DNA from: Chamaecrista fasciculata
Taxonomy: Eukaryota > Streptophyta > Magnoliopsida > Fabales > Fabaceae
Assembly (NCBI GenBank): GCA_003254925.1
Contig: QANZ01039552.1
Coordinates: 15,596-79,595 of the forward strand
Reading direction: 5' to 3'
DNA length: 64,000 nt
The notes under the pieces were generated by a model. The model was not told where the DNA came from, ran no database searches, and was given only the letters and a program-made list of their open reading frames with translations. The translations under genes and the position numbers were made by a program. Each line of letters opens with the position of its first letter. The first letter of the stretch is position 1. Positions 26,170-37,874 of this stretch are shown in pieces.

Positions 26170-26314
26170 ATAACTATTGCACATTAGTTTTTAGCCGTTG
26201 GATTTGCTTTTTTTTGTCTTGAGATTTGTGCAACAAATATTATTAATATTTATTTCACGTATCTCAAGGAAAAAAAGCAAATCCAACAACTGAAAACTAG
26301 TATGTAAAAGCTAT
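26170..26314. repeat. Small inverted-repeat MITE
   Basis: The left arm 'ataactattgcacattag' and inner 'ttggatttgctttttt' pair with 'aaaaaaagcaaatccaac' and 'ctagtatgtaaaagctat' on the right. The two arms are about 55 bases each. No convincing target duplication was found. Confidence 0.6.
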
Positions 26315-26950
26315 GGAGTTTTTTTTTTTAAGATATTCCCTTTGAAATATAATTAGAATCTCATATCAAAACTTCATAGAAACTAGTCTAGCTTTCAAAA
26401 TTTATTAAGAACTTCAATTTATTTATAAAAAAAATAAGTTAAAATAAAAATCCCACAACAAATATCCGAAAAGTCATGTATAATATTAACTAAATTTTGG
26501 AAGACATTAACTACCATCCTTTTTTAAATATATTTATTTTTTTAATTGTTTCATTGGTTTAATATTTTGTATAGTATATTGGGTTTTTTTATTAAAATAA
26601 TACACTGAATTATATTATGTATCTCGATATCCAACGAATTTTTTTATTTTCCCAAATGCGATACGCATCCGCTGAACTCGATTTTAATACTTAATTTTTT
26701 TTTAAAATCGCGCTCTGTAAACACAATTTTAGTACTGACATTATCATGTGAAATCGTGCCAGGAGGCACGATTTCAGGACTGACATGCGTCATTCCATAA
26801 AATCGTGCCCCAAGGGCACGATTTCAATTGATTAAGGGGAGGTTGTTGGGCCTCCCCATATATATATAATATATATAAATAATAGTATTTTATTAAATTT
26901 AATAAAAAATTTTAACAGTAGTATTTTATAATTTTTTAAATTAATTAATT

Positions 26951-27010
26951 TTATTCGAATCATCGACATTTGTTTGACCGACCTAGTGAGCTAACCACCA
27001 GACCAATAAG
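26951..27010 (-). repeat. tRNA-derived SINE head fragment
   Basis: On the minus strand the piece reads '...ggtctggtggttagctcac', then 'taggtcggtcaaacaaatgt' and 'gatgattcgaat'. It carries a box A-like TAGCTCACTAGG and a box B-like GATTCGAAT at tRNA-like spacing, and resembles the head of a common dicot SINE family. Body and tail are missing. It lies inside the MULE at 26582-27864, either captured or inserted. Confidence 0.5.
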
Positions 27011-27199
27011 CTTGGTTTGTGTATTATTTGTGACTAAATAATTCTATTTACTATTATTTCTAAGTGTTCAGTTTTTGTCATGTGTACTCTATTTATTTAA
27101 AATTTTGTAGTTGTGATTAAAGAACAAGTGACGAATATATATATATATATATAATTTTTGAAAAATTTGTTATGGTTAAAATTATAAAATAACTTTAAA

Positions 27200-27316
27200 A
27201 TGGTACCAAAGTGTTAACCGAGAATACCACAGGACATCAAAAGTGTCACTTTTTAAACCACATGGTACCAAAGTGAAATATAACCAAACCACATGGTACC
27301 AAAGTGTAATTTTCCC
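27200..27316. repeat. Truncated MULE terminal end inside a larger MULE
   Basis: Repeated 'catggtaccaaagtg' words end at 'gtgtaattttccc', the mirror of a GGGAAAATTACACTTTGGTACC-type terminus (compare the MITE at 25591). No opposite end was found. It is nested within the element at 26582-27864. Confidence 0.5.
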
Positions 27317-27345
27317 TTAATTTTAATACTTTAAGAGGTTGAAAG

Positions 27346-27480
27346 AAAATTTATTTCTAATGTAATAAAATTTAATAATACATTAAATCATATTATCTAT
27401 CCCAATACCCAACAAACTTTTTTATTTTTCTAAATTTTCTTAGTGTATTATTAAATTTTATTACATTAGAAATAAATTTC
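27346..27480. repeat. AT-rich perfect-arm hairpin
   Basis: The left arm (27346-27388, containing 'ttctaatgtaataaaattt') and the right arm (27441-27480) are reverse complements over about 40 bases, around a loop of roughly 50 bases. The loop resembles the arm sequence of the surrounding MULE ('atcccaatacccaacaaac'). It may be a foldback formed inside that element. Confidence 0.65.
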
Positions 27481-28014
27481 TTATTTTATATATTATAATA
27501 CTATTATAATATATTATCACAATTATAAAATACTATTATATAATATATATTTATATATATTATATTATACACATATATATTATATTATATATATATATTA
27601 TTATATATTATATAATACCATTGGGCCTCCCCCTTATCAATTGAAATCGTGCCCTTGGGGCACGATTTCAGAACTGACGAATGTCGTCCTGAAATTGTGC
27701 CTTTTGGGCACGACTTAGTACTGATATTATAGAGTGCGATTTTAAAAAAAATTAAATATTAAAATCGAGTTCAGCGGATGCGTATCACATTTAGAGAAAT
27801 AAGAAAATTTGTTGGATATCAAAATACATAATATAATTTAATGTATTACTTTAATAAAAAAACCAGTATCTTGTGGTGAATGTTTTTTTGGTGAAGATGA
27901 TAATGAAATATGGTGTAGCAAAGATGATAATTTTTTTTCTTAATTTTTATTTTAAATTACCAAATAAATTGTGTCTTTTTCAAAAATTGTTCAGTGTAAC
28001 AAATAAAGTTTAAA

Positions 28015-28949
28015 GGTTTAAGTGCACTTTTGGTCCCATAACTATGACAAAGGTTTCATTTTGGTCCCATAACTTTTTTTGTTGCAATTTTGGTCCCATA
28101 ACTATGACAAAGGTTTCATTTTGGTTCCATAACTTTTTTTGTTGCAATTTTGGTCCCATAACTATGACAGAGGTTTCATTTTAGTCCAATAACATTTTTT
28201 GTTGCAATTTTGGTCCCATAACTTCTCAAAAGGTTCCACTGTTAGTCCCTTGGTGAATTCCATCCATATTTAGCCGTTAAGTATGACGTGGCATAGTAAC
28301 TATGATCATGATGTGGCAAAATAAGATGAAGTTGACTGAAATAGGAACTATATGCAACATATTAAAACTTATCTATGCCCAACCACCATATATACAAAGA
28401 GTGGTACTGACAGGGACCAATCTGGTGGGGGAAGAAGAGACTTCAAGCAGAAGGCACCGACGAAGTCGATGGGATCCTCAGCCAAAGTCGAACGACCAAA
28501 GCGGCAGCGACGGCAAATCGGGAAGCGGAACGAGGAAGAGGAAGTCCCGTTGGGCTGACGAGGAAGAGGAAGTACCACTCTTTGTATATATTGTGGTTGG
28601 GTATAGATAAGTTTTAATATGTTGCATATAGATCCTATTTCAGTCCATTTCATCTTATTTTGCCACATCATGATCCTAGTCCTTAACGGCTAAATATGGA
28701 TGGAATTCACCAAGGGACTAACGGTGGAACCTTTTGAGAAGTTATGGGACCAAAATTGCAACAAAAAAAGTTATGGGACCAAAATGAAACCTTTGTCATA
28801 GTTATGGGACCAAAATTGCAACAAAAAAAAGTTATGGGACCAAAATGAAACTTTTGTCATAGTTATGGGACCAAAATTGTAACAAAAAAAGTTATGGGAC
28901 TAAAATGAAACCTTTGTCATAGTTATGGGACCAAAAGTGCACTTAAGCC
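28015..28949. mobile_element. Pack-MULE carrying a splicing factor SF1 fragment
   Basis: The terminal inverted repeats are about 393 (28015-28407) and 378 bases (28572-28949). They begin GGTTTAAGTGCACTTTTGG and end CCAAAAGTGCACTTAAGCC. A perfect 9-bp duplication AAGTTTAAA flanks it (28006-28014 and 28950-28958). The repeats contain three to four tandem subterminal units of the form 'ttttggtcccataactatga'. Between them lies a GC-richer insert (28408-28571) unlike the AT-rich arms, which encodes an SF1-like peptide. It has no transposase, so it is non-autonomous. Confidence 0.9.
28408..28571 (+). pseudogene. Captured fragment of plant SF1 / branchpoint-binding protein
   Basis: In the frame of 28302-28610 the insert reads '...[13 protein letters not shown]', then '[17 protein letters not shown]'. 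These are the arginine-rich SRWDP and KRKSRWAD motifs near the N terminus of plant SF1 (branchpoint-bridging protein of the spliceosome). About 50 residues are present. The KH, zinc-knuckle and RRM regions of SF1 are absent, so it cannot work as SF1. Both edges run straight into the terminal repeats. The match is from memory of the family, and the parent gene is elsewhere in the genome. Confidence 0.75.
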
Positions 28950-29815
28950 AAGTTTAAATAATGCATTAACCCCTGGTAAATAGCTGTGTCCACAATAAAA
29001 GTATCTAAAAAGCTTCAAAACTTTCCAACTCAAAATTATTGGGTTTTTTAACAAAAAAAAATTATTGGGTTCTGCAACGATAGATAAAATATATTACTTT
29101 ATTTTATTTTTTATAATTCATCAAGTTTATGTTTTTTTTTTATACAGATCAAGTTTATGGTTATGGATATATATATTCAGAATTCCAATTAGCCATAAAT
29201 CATAAATAAAATATATATATCTATATATTCTATATATATATAATGTAATGACAGAGAATGATGTCATCTTTTTTAGATTTTCATAAAAATTTTCCACTAA
29301 ATGGACAGTTTGGTAAGTAAACATCAGCAAGCTAGATTTGGAGCACTCTCTTCTTGGATTGGAATTGACCCCCCTTTGCCCCTCTCTCTCAATCCTAACT
29401 TTATCTTATATATTATTTTTCAATAAAAATAATTTAATTAATCATATAATATTTTGATTAAAGAAATATTCTTGAAGTGATTAGATGTCAACTTTTGAGG
29501 TCCTCTCCATTTTTTATTTCTTGGATGGAAGGTCAAAATCAATTTCATAATAGATCAATATATAATATGTAAAAAATGTCTGAATGATTGTTCAATTGTA
29601 TCAGTCAATAACTAATAACTAATTTTTAATTTTGTCGAGTTTTATGATTTGATAAATAGAAAATTGATTATAAAAATAATTATAATTCATCATTTAAAAA
29701 ATCAAATTTAAAATATAATATTTAAGCAACTCAAACAAATATCACTAATAATTGATATATAATTTTAGAATAAATTATTAATTTATTTTTAAAATCTAGT
29801 TTAATTATGTTTAAA

Positions 29816-29999
29816 GGGTCCTTCTAACATGTGCCCTAAGGGCAGATGTTAAGGTTTCTTTTGATTGGTCAAGTGACTTTTTAAACATTAAAAATTATCT
29901 TTTAAATAAATTTTCGTAGATTTCAAGATATAAGATGCTCTACTAATCAATCAGAAAAAACCTTAAAATGTGTCTTAAGGACACATGTTAGATAAATCC
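29816..29999. repeat. Inverted-repeat MITE, uninterrupted copy
   Basis: The left arm 'ggtccttctaacatgtgccc' and right arm 'ggacacatgttagataaatc' pair, as do inner 'aaggtttcttttgattggt' and 'aatcaatcagaaaaaacctt'. This is the undisturbed relative of the split copy at 23085-24045. I see no gene in 28.96-30.25 kb. Confidence 0.7.
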
Positions 30000-30264
30000 A
30001 AAATGGTTTTAGACTTTTAGTATCATATTATTAAAATTTAAAATCACCCCATAGATTATAGATATCAGTATATCACTAACTTTAAAGAATCAAATATATC
30101 ATAATCATATATAAATCTCATAAATTAAATTAAAAATCTTACCATTTGTAAAAAAAAAAAAACTAATTTGCCCAAGATTTTATTACATGTATTCGCGATG
30201 TCAATGCATTTATGTAGTAATGTATTTAATGTTAGTGTGGTTAAATGCTAATTAGTAATTAGTC

Positions 30265-30400
30265 TATAAAAAAAACTCTCTCTCTCTCTCTCTCTCTCTT
30301 CACTTCACTTTTGTTGCTTATTCAATACTTTTATTTTTGCTGGCAGCTATAAATGAATCCTCTGTTCATTTCATTTTTGCTTTCTCTTTACTGTTTCTCT

Positions 30401-30440
<40 letters not shown>

Positions 30441-30580
30441 TTCCTCCATTACAAACCAAGCTTCCTTTCCTTTCCAGCTCTTTGAGGTCCCTCTCTCTCT
30501 TCTTCAACTCAAGCACAATACCCACCAACCATTTTCCCTACCTTTCCTTTTCTTTCTTCAAAATCTAAGCTTTCCCATTT

Positions 30581-30614
<34 letters not shown>

Positions 30615-30897
30615 GCAATTTTTCCGAGAAAATTAGATTTTTGTCTCGCATTCTCTTCCATTTTTCTCAATTCAAACTCAGAGTTCATTTCGGCCCATTT
30701 GACATTTCAATCCTCACTAGTTCACTATATTTTCTGTGCAATTTCATTATTTTGTAGGGTTCGTGTGTGTTTCGTCAAGTGTTCCTGCGCCTATCTATGC
30801 TCATTGAGTCTCTGTCGGTTCAAAAAGAGGGCCTTCTGTTGCTTCTTTGGGTGCTAAAGGTAGTAGATCAAGGAGGCTAGCTTAGATCAATACAAAG
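30265..30897 (+). promoter_or_regulatory. TATA box and CT-rich 5' leader of the kinase gene
   Basis: TATAAA at 30265-30270 lies just upstream of a (CT)n tract (30277-30299). Two further long CT tracts follow at about 30403-30436 and 30583-30611. CT-rich leaders near the start site are common in plant promoters. A donor-like 'acaaag|gtgaat' at 30897/30898 ends the proposed first untranslated exon. A second TATA-like word lies at about 30351, so the exact start site is uncertain. Confidence 0.5.
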
Positions 30898-31426
30898 GTG
30901 AATGTTATTGGTATTGCTTTGTCTTTCTAAAACACTTTTTTGCACAATTCTCATCTCCTTTTGGCTTTCGCTTGCTTGGATCGTAAGTGATGCTTTCTGA
31001 GTTTTTCGCTTTTTTTTTTTTTGTTTTTTGTTTCCAGATTTGTGTTTGTGATTAACATACGGAAATGCTGTGTTAACGTGTTGGTCATTGCTTTCCCAAG
31101 TAATTTAGAATTTAATGTGCCTTTTCTGATTAGGGTGACATTGACGCTAATGGTTTTCTGATTTGCTAAATGTTTACTTTAGTGCATTCCCTTTTGTCTC
31201 GGAACAGCTGGATTCCTGCAATTTTCTTTAATTTTCTCGCATACGCTCCCCTTGAGGCCTTGTTTTTTATTATTATTTTGAAAAATAAAACACTAATGTC
31301 AATTAAGCTGAGATTTCAAGGCCCTTAAGTTTAGGTGATCAAAATTGTCTTTGTCTGAAATAATATTAATTGGTGATAAATGCTGCAATTAATGGTTTGC
31401 TGATATATATTTGGATTTCATTGCAG
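30898..31426 (+). other. Probable intron in the kinase 5' leader
   Basis: The donor 'gtgaat' at 30898 and acceptor 'ttcattgcag' ending at 31426 bound a T-rich stretch with plant intron character. The next exon would run from 31427 into the coding start at 31577. The evidence is splice-site likeness only. Confidence 0.45.
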
Positions 31427-31576
31427 CAACTGAAGCTGTAAATTAGAATGTTCAGATGAGTATTTCCAAGCCTTGTGTAAAGGGAATACTTGGTTCTTCT
31501 ACCTAGATGGAAATGCCTTGATTCTACTAGCATAAAGACTCGGAAGACAGAGTTGATCAACTTCTAGCATCCAAGT

Positions 31577-34500
31577 ATGTCATCCAATAGTTCTTTGAAT
31601 GCTGAACTGTCGAAGAAATTTTTGGGTGTGAAACTGTGGGTTTTAATCTGTATCGGTGTTGGTGCGTTTATAGTGCTAATCCTTTGTATATTATCTATAT
31701 GGGTGATGTTTCGGAGAAAGTCTAGGAGATCTCTGGACAGGTACCCTCTATCCCAAATACCAAATGTCTCAAAAGATATCAAGGTTGACAAGGTTGGGGT
31801 GCAGAGTTCTCGTGATCACCCGGAAAGCGTATTTATTCCTGTTCATGACAACAAGACAAGCGATATGAATTCAGAAAAGATGTTAGTTCACTTGGGAATG
31901 AGTAAATCCAGTGATGCTGACAATATCAGTCAGTGCAGCTCAATTTATCATCACGAGAGAGGATTTAGTTCACTGTCAGGGGAAGAAGGAAGCTCTGGAA
32001 CTGTAAAGAAGCAGTCATCCTTGTCATATGGAGGGCTTGTAACTGCCTCACCCCTAATTGGTTTGCCAGAAGTTTCTCATCTTGGGTGGGGCCACTGGTT
32101 TACACTTAGGGATCTAGAACTTGCGACAAATCGTTTCTCAGCAGAGAATGTGCTTGGTGAAGGTGGATATGGGGTGGTTTACAAGGGCAGACTGATCAAT
32201 GGAACCGAAGTTGCGGTGAAGAAAATTCTCAACAACTTGTAAGGATACGTTAAAATATCGTTACTACCCCTTTTTGTCGTGGCCTTAGTTGACATTTTCT
32301 CTAATTGTAGTCTAAATTGTGTTTATATATAGGGGACAGGCGGAGAAAGAATTCAGGGTAGAAGTGGAAGCTATAGGTCATGTAAGACATAAAAATCTTG
32401 TGCGCCTGCTTGGATATTGCATAGAAGGAGTTCACAGGTATTATTTGTTTTCTTTATCTTGTTGCAATATTGTCTATTTCTTATTTTGACAGCATGTTAT
32501 TACAAATGCATATTATCTCTTCTATAGTCAATTATAACTTGAGTTGTTTTTGTAATTTATGCTGTCATTTCTCATTACCCAACACATTTCTAATTGGTGT
32601 GCAGGCTGCTGGTATATGAATATGTGAATAATGGTAACTTAGAACAATGGTTACATGGAGCTATGCGCCAACATGGGACTCTTACCTGGGAAGCCCGCAT
32701 TAAAGTTGTACTTGGCACTGCCAAAGCGTAAGTTCTACTTGCAAGTCATAGAATTCCCATTAAAGTTGGTGCTATTGTTTCCTCAGAATTGAATGGTGGT
32801 AATCGTAAGCAATTCGCTTTACCTCTTGTTTTGTGCTTATTTTATTAATATCATTATAATTAATTTTATTACCATATTGTCCATTCCTGTTTCTTGTTAA
32901 TTTTAGGATATATCCTCTATGTAGTTGCATGCTTTGGGATCCATTTGAACCCTTAAGTTTCCTGGAACATTTCATAGTACTTTCTCAGTGAACCCCCTAA
33001 TCTTGGTAGCTCTAATCCGCTTTGGTGTGAAAACCTTATTTAGCTGAATTAGTTAACAAGTTTTCTTGCCTACATCTTTAATTTTTCTTATTATCGATTT
33101 CAATTTGTTTATTAATATTTCTCAGTTTGGGGGACTTCATCAGTCCATGGTGGACGTCATGTCATTTATAGTGGAAGTTATTAATATATTTTACTGTGAC
33201 TTGTGGCAGGCTTTCTTACTTGCATGAAGCAATAGAACCAAAAGTTGTTCACCGGGACATAAAATCTAGTAACATATTAATTGATGATGAGTTCAATGCA
33301 AAGGTTTCTGATTTTGGATTGGCCAAACTTTTGGATTCAGGAGAAAGCCACATAACAACTAGAGTAATGGGAACATTTGGGTACAAGAACATTTCATGAT
33401 TTCCTTTCTTGTACTAGTTAAAAAGAGTTGCACATTTGTAAACTCACTTGTTACTTCTGCTCTGAATTTCAGATATGTGGCACCAGAGTATGCTAATACT
33501 GGTTTGTTAAATGAGAAAAGTGACATTTACAGCTTTGGTGTCCTCCTGTTGGAAGCAGTTACTGGAAGGGATCCTGTAGACTATGCTCGTCCGGCTAATG
33601 AGGTACCAAATCTTTGTGAACGTTTGGATGAGTATGGTAGAGATTATAATGAACTTTTAATGAGTTTTAACTTTACAGCTTAAGCTATTTAGCTTGTCAT
33701 TAGTACTTGACAGAACTGACCGTTGCCCTTACCATAACTGATGATCATTTGATTTCTTCATGACAGGTTAATCTTGTTGAATGGCTCAAGATGATGGTGG
33801 GGACAAGAAGAGCTGATGAAGTTGTAGACCCAAGCCTTGAAATCAAACCATCAACACGAGCTTTAAAGCGTGCTCTTTTGGTTGCTCTTAGGTGTGTTGA
33901 TCCTGATGCAGAAAAGAGACCCAAAATGAGTCAGGTTGTGAGGATGCTCGAAGCTGACGAATATCCCTTCCGAGAGGTTCCCACTAATATCTTATTCTCC
34001 CATATGCAACTTCTATTGTTCTTGACAGATGATAACTGACTGTTTTTAATATACCGAGTTCTGCAACTTTTGCCTATATATTTACCTTCTACTCAGAAAG
34101 TAGTAAATGCTCTATGTGTACCCTCCTATTGTTGTGCTTTTAAAACCATACTGTGTTGTTGGAATCTTGTTTTCTACTTTTGTAGCTTCATGATGCATAA
34201 TATTTATGGGATTTTATTCCATGAAGTGCTTGCAGTATCTTTCTCCACCATCAATAACTCCTCTTGAGTTTGCATTTTACTTTAGTAAGGGTCACATAAA
34301 AGACTAGTGATAGTGCTGTATATTAGCCATAAATATTTTATAACATGAATTCTCAATTTCTACATCTAGCTAGTATTGGTTTCTGTCCATGTAGAGTAGC
34401 TTTTGAACTTGAGTGACTAATCGTTAATAGCCTGCTTTCCTTATGATGCCCTTTAGCACTTGTTTAAACTACCTGTTATTCTGTATTAATTTGTATTACT

Positions 34501-34637
34501 TCCAGGATCGAAGGAACAGAAAGAGCCGCACTGCCAGCATGGAAATTGATTCCATGAGGGATATTACAGGGTCATCTGAAGTTGAAAAGAAGGCAGAGGA
34601 TTCAGAAAGCCGAGCACCGGATACAACTGAGGGGTAG
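31577..34637 (+). CDS. Receptor-like cytoplasmic/membrane Ser/Thr protein kinase (At5g18500/At2g42960-like), 7 exons
   Basis: Exons 31577-32238, 32333-32437, 32605-32727, 33210-33380, 33473-33602, 33767-33976, 34506-34637 join into 510 residues. A short N terminus is followed by one membrane segment (about residues 20-45, '[20 protein letters not shown]') and a basic stop-transfer RRKSRR. Then come a low-complexity linker and the kinase domain: glycine loop GEGGYG 194-199, VAVKK with lysine 215, HRD 311-313, DFG 331-333 and APE 357-359. All catalytic residues are present, so it should be active; HRD makes it an RD kinase. There is no extracellular domain or signal peptide. This matches the family annotated in Arabidopsis as 'probable receptor-like protein kinase At5g18500', usually placed in RLCK-V. 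The ligand and substrate are unknown. The acidic, serine-rich tail ends in 'SRAPDTTEG'. Confidence 0.92.
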
Positions 34638-34867
34638 GGCACTACTGACAACCACATGACTTGGCCCGGGTGTACCTCATAGCCATTGCAGATTTTACCC
34701 ATTCCAGTAATTACTCAATATCCTATATCTCCCATGTTTGTCCTTTTGAAATTGTTTTCCTGAATCTGACGGAAGAATCAGAATAGAGAAAGCCCATTTA
34801 TATAATGAAGAGTTCTTTCATTCAATGTGGCCATTGAAGAATATGATAACACCAAACCCACAAGAGG

Positions 34868-34869
<2 letters not shown>

Positions 34870-34902
<33 letters not shown>
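34870..34902 (+). repeat. (GA)n tract downstream of the kinase
   Basis: About 16 GA units lie 233 bases after the kinase stop codon, probably in its 3' UTR. The tract is complementary to the CT tracts of the same gene's 5' leader. Confidence 0.85.
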
Positions 34903-34905
<3 letters not shown>

Positions 34906-35990
34906 TGAGTTAGTGTTTATGTTGTACAGATGCTTTTGGGCCTATCTTCTCATGATTGTTATTTTTTCCCCCTTTTGACTAAATACTTGAGTACTGATGG
35001 AGATTGGAGATTGGTCAAGACTTAGTGTTTGCCTTCATCGTCCTTGCCATATTTGCTTTTAAGTTCATTATCATGTCTAAGCGTGGAAGGTATTGAGTTG
35101 AATGATCATAACCTTTTTTAAAAAAAATTAAAAACAATATTGTTGTAGTTCAGACTTTGATTATGTTCCCTTCTGTTGTAAGTTGTCTATGGAAGTAATG
35201 TAGGTTCTATGATAAATTTAAGACATGTAGAGGAATCTCTAAGGAGTCAATCATGTGATGATGAGCCATAACATATGAAGTGTAATTTAGTTTCTAAAGG
35301 ATATTTAAAGTTTCTTTTTAATCTGGTTTTTCAAAGACAAGTTTTTCTTAAATCAAATTGTTCCTTTTAATAGTTAAAACCGGTTTCATGTGATCATTAT
35401 CTGATGATGTAAACTTGTTTAGTCTGTTTGTGTCTTTTTCCCCTAAAATAATGTTCTTCCGCATTAAGATAGACTCGTTCGGAGTCACAACTGCTTCTTA
35501 AAAAATCATTGATTGAAAAAATGTACTGAAATCTGTACGCTTTATTTGAGATCATCAAATTGGAAAGGCAATGATCTTTTATTAGATAAATTCATTGTGT
35601 GTACATTATCTGTATGAGAATTATACATGTTTTAATTTAGGTAAGAAACTGAGACAAGTGAAAACGTATTTCCAAAGTTTCTCATGAACTAGAGTTGGTG
35701 ATTGAAATCCATAAACAAAACCATGAGTGGAAGTAGAATAGATGTAGCACCATGTAGGATGTTGTCTTTGTTCGTTTTGCTGTCATAGACATTTCCATGT
35801 TGCAAAGTTGTATTGGGATCTTCATAAACAAGGACCTCAAAGTGTTAGAACCTATTTATCACAACACCTAACAACCACACCAAGTGGTTATTTAGTCTTA
35901 TATTTGAATTGAACAACCACCTCTTCGTTACATTTTTTTTTTATTATTGTCAAAAGAAAAAGGAATATAATAGGATACTTCAAGTCGATC

Positions 35991-36112
35991 GTGGGATTCA
36001 CATTTATCTCTCTAATTCTTTGCAGTGTAATGCACTGCAATTTAAAGAAAGAAAGAAAGAGTTTGAGAGAGAAAATATTAGTGGGATTCACATTTATCTT
36101 TTTAATTCTTTC
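35991..36112. repeat. Direct repeat with 90-base period
   Basis: 'gtgggattcacatttatct' recurs at 35991 and 36081 with similar continuations. Between the copies is a palindrome around 'gcagtgtaatgcactgc' and a GAAA-rich run. I see no gene in 34.65-38.6 kb apart from such repeats. Confidence 0.6.
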
Positions 36113-37791
36113 TTTTTTTCTCTAAACTGCAGTACATTTGTACGGCAGATGATCCACTTCAGTATCCCTCTTTATGTACTTACATCCACTTCTTATTAAT
36201 GTGGGTCTAACTCATGGAATTCACTAATGATATTGTTCCGTGTTATGATTAAAAGATTAAAAATTGTTTGCTATAATTTATTAAAGTTAATTATTATTAA
36301 GTTTATGAATATTTTAAGGGGTGGATTTTATTATAATTTTATAATAAGTTTGGTCCATTTTTAACTTTTGGTCCCAAGTCTGTGAAAATATAATCATTAA
36401 TAATCTATATAATAATAATATAACAATAATTTAAATTATAACATCTTAAAAAACCCAACATTTTATGATTTTATCCCTTCTTTCCTCCATTTTCCTTTTA
36501 ATTCACTAAAATAACAAAGGTTTTAAACAAGGTAGAGCAAGCATTTTTGTAGCAATACGCAGTGAGATGAAAATGAATTATTAAAAGATTTTCAACGGTG
36601 GAAACTGGAACGCACAATAATTCAATATTCTGACGAAAATTAAAAAGTAGTCCTATATTCACGGACTGCTGCTTTTGCTTTTGGCCCATTATCTACCAAA
36701 AACAAAAAAGGGGTATGCATATATTTAAAAAAAAAAAAATTTCTTATTTTATCCTTAAAATCCTCTTGATGTCGATTTTATTTTAAACATCTCGTTATGA
36801 TTTTATAAATTAACTACAAAAATTTAATTATTTCTATACGATTGAAATTTTCTTAATCATTAATTTAATTTCATGATTAAAATATAAAAATATAAATATA
36901 ACATATTTTTTTCTTTGTATAGAAAAATGAAAGATGAAAATGTACCATATATGGATAAATCAAATTTTGCTCTTGAATCACATAATATGATAATAATCAA
37001 CAAACTAGATTCTTTATCTTTAAAAAAGAAAGCTTTGAAGTCTGCCCTGACCTTGGTGAGTTCTCGGGACCAATTCACCTAAACTTTTGGACAAAAAAAA
37101 AAAGAAAAATTAGATTCTTTAATCATATTAATTATCGATATAATACGAAGAAGAATATTAAAAAAATTGTATATATATATTTTTTGGTAAAAGAAATTAG
37201 ACCCTAAAAAATTGTATATATTGAACTAAAACTGACGATAGAAAAAATTAAAAGCAATTATTTTTAATTTGTTTTTCTGTTACCATTGTACAAACTTGGT
37301 GGATAATTGGAAAGTAGGCCATATTGTTTGAAACTTTGAATCAGAGGGTGGTTTGCAGCTTTTGACTTATGTTTCCTGTTAGATAACGGTCACTAAATTA
37401 TTTATTTTTGTCAAAAAAAAATTAAGACAACACATATTTTTAGATGCGCACAATATATAATATAATGCATATATATTCTAGTATAAAAAAGTCTGGAATA
37501 AAATAATTTAATGTGTTATCATTTAACATGTTACGATGCTTTGAAAAAAATTCTTGTAAAACCAAAAAATTATTCCGAGAGTCTACAAGAAGATGAAAAA
37601 ATATGGGATTAATAGTTCAAAGGTCATTGTGATCCCAAATGTATACTCTATTTATATTGATTTGATTTTTTATGTTTTAAAATATTTAAATTAGTCTTAG
37701 ATGTTGGCAAATCTCAAACTATTAAATTTTGTCATATTTCTCTCATCTCTTTTTTCAAGTTCAAAGCACTTGCTAAGAGTAATTTATAATT

Positions 37792-37874
37792 TTGAATTCG
37801 TCGCATTCAAACTTAAAACGAGAAAGATATAAATTACTCTTAGGTTGAATTCGTCGCATTCAAACTTAAAACGA
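37792..37874. repeat. 30-base perfect direct repeat, 53-base period
   Basis: 'ttgaattcgtcgcattcaaa' plus ten further identical bases occurs at 37792-37821 and again at 37845-37874. The spacer contains 'taaattactctta', which is complementary to 'aagagtaattta' just upstream. The surrounding 37.7-38.15 kb looks like decayed retroelement sequence, but this is not proven. Confidence 0.65.

Larger units (their letters stand above)
26582..27864. mobile_element. Long-TIR MULE-like element with nested repeats
   Basis: The left end 'ggtttttttattaaaataat' pairs with the right end 'attactttaataaaaaaacc'; homology of the arms extends about 270 bases (26582-26860 and 27615-27864). The arms contain internal palindromes built on AAATCGTGCC/GGCACGATTT. 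The flanks AGTATATTG (26573-26581) and AGTATCTTG (27865-27873) agree at 8 of 9 positions, fitting an aged 9-bp duplication. The interior holds a SINE-like head, a truncated second MULE end and an AT-rich hairpin. No transposase is seen. Confidence 0.75.

Noticed and set aside
28015-28949. CRISPR-like array from the regularly spaced 'ggtcccataact' repeats
   Set aside because: The repeats are diverged, mirrored on the other side as an inverted repeat and sit inside a transposon of a plant genome.
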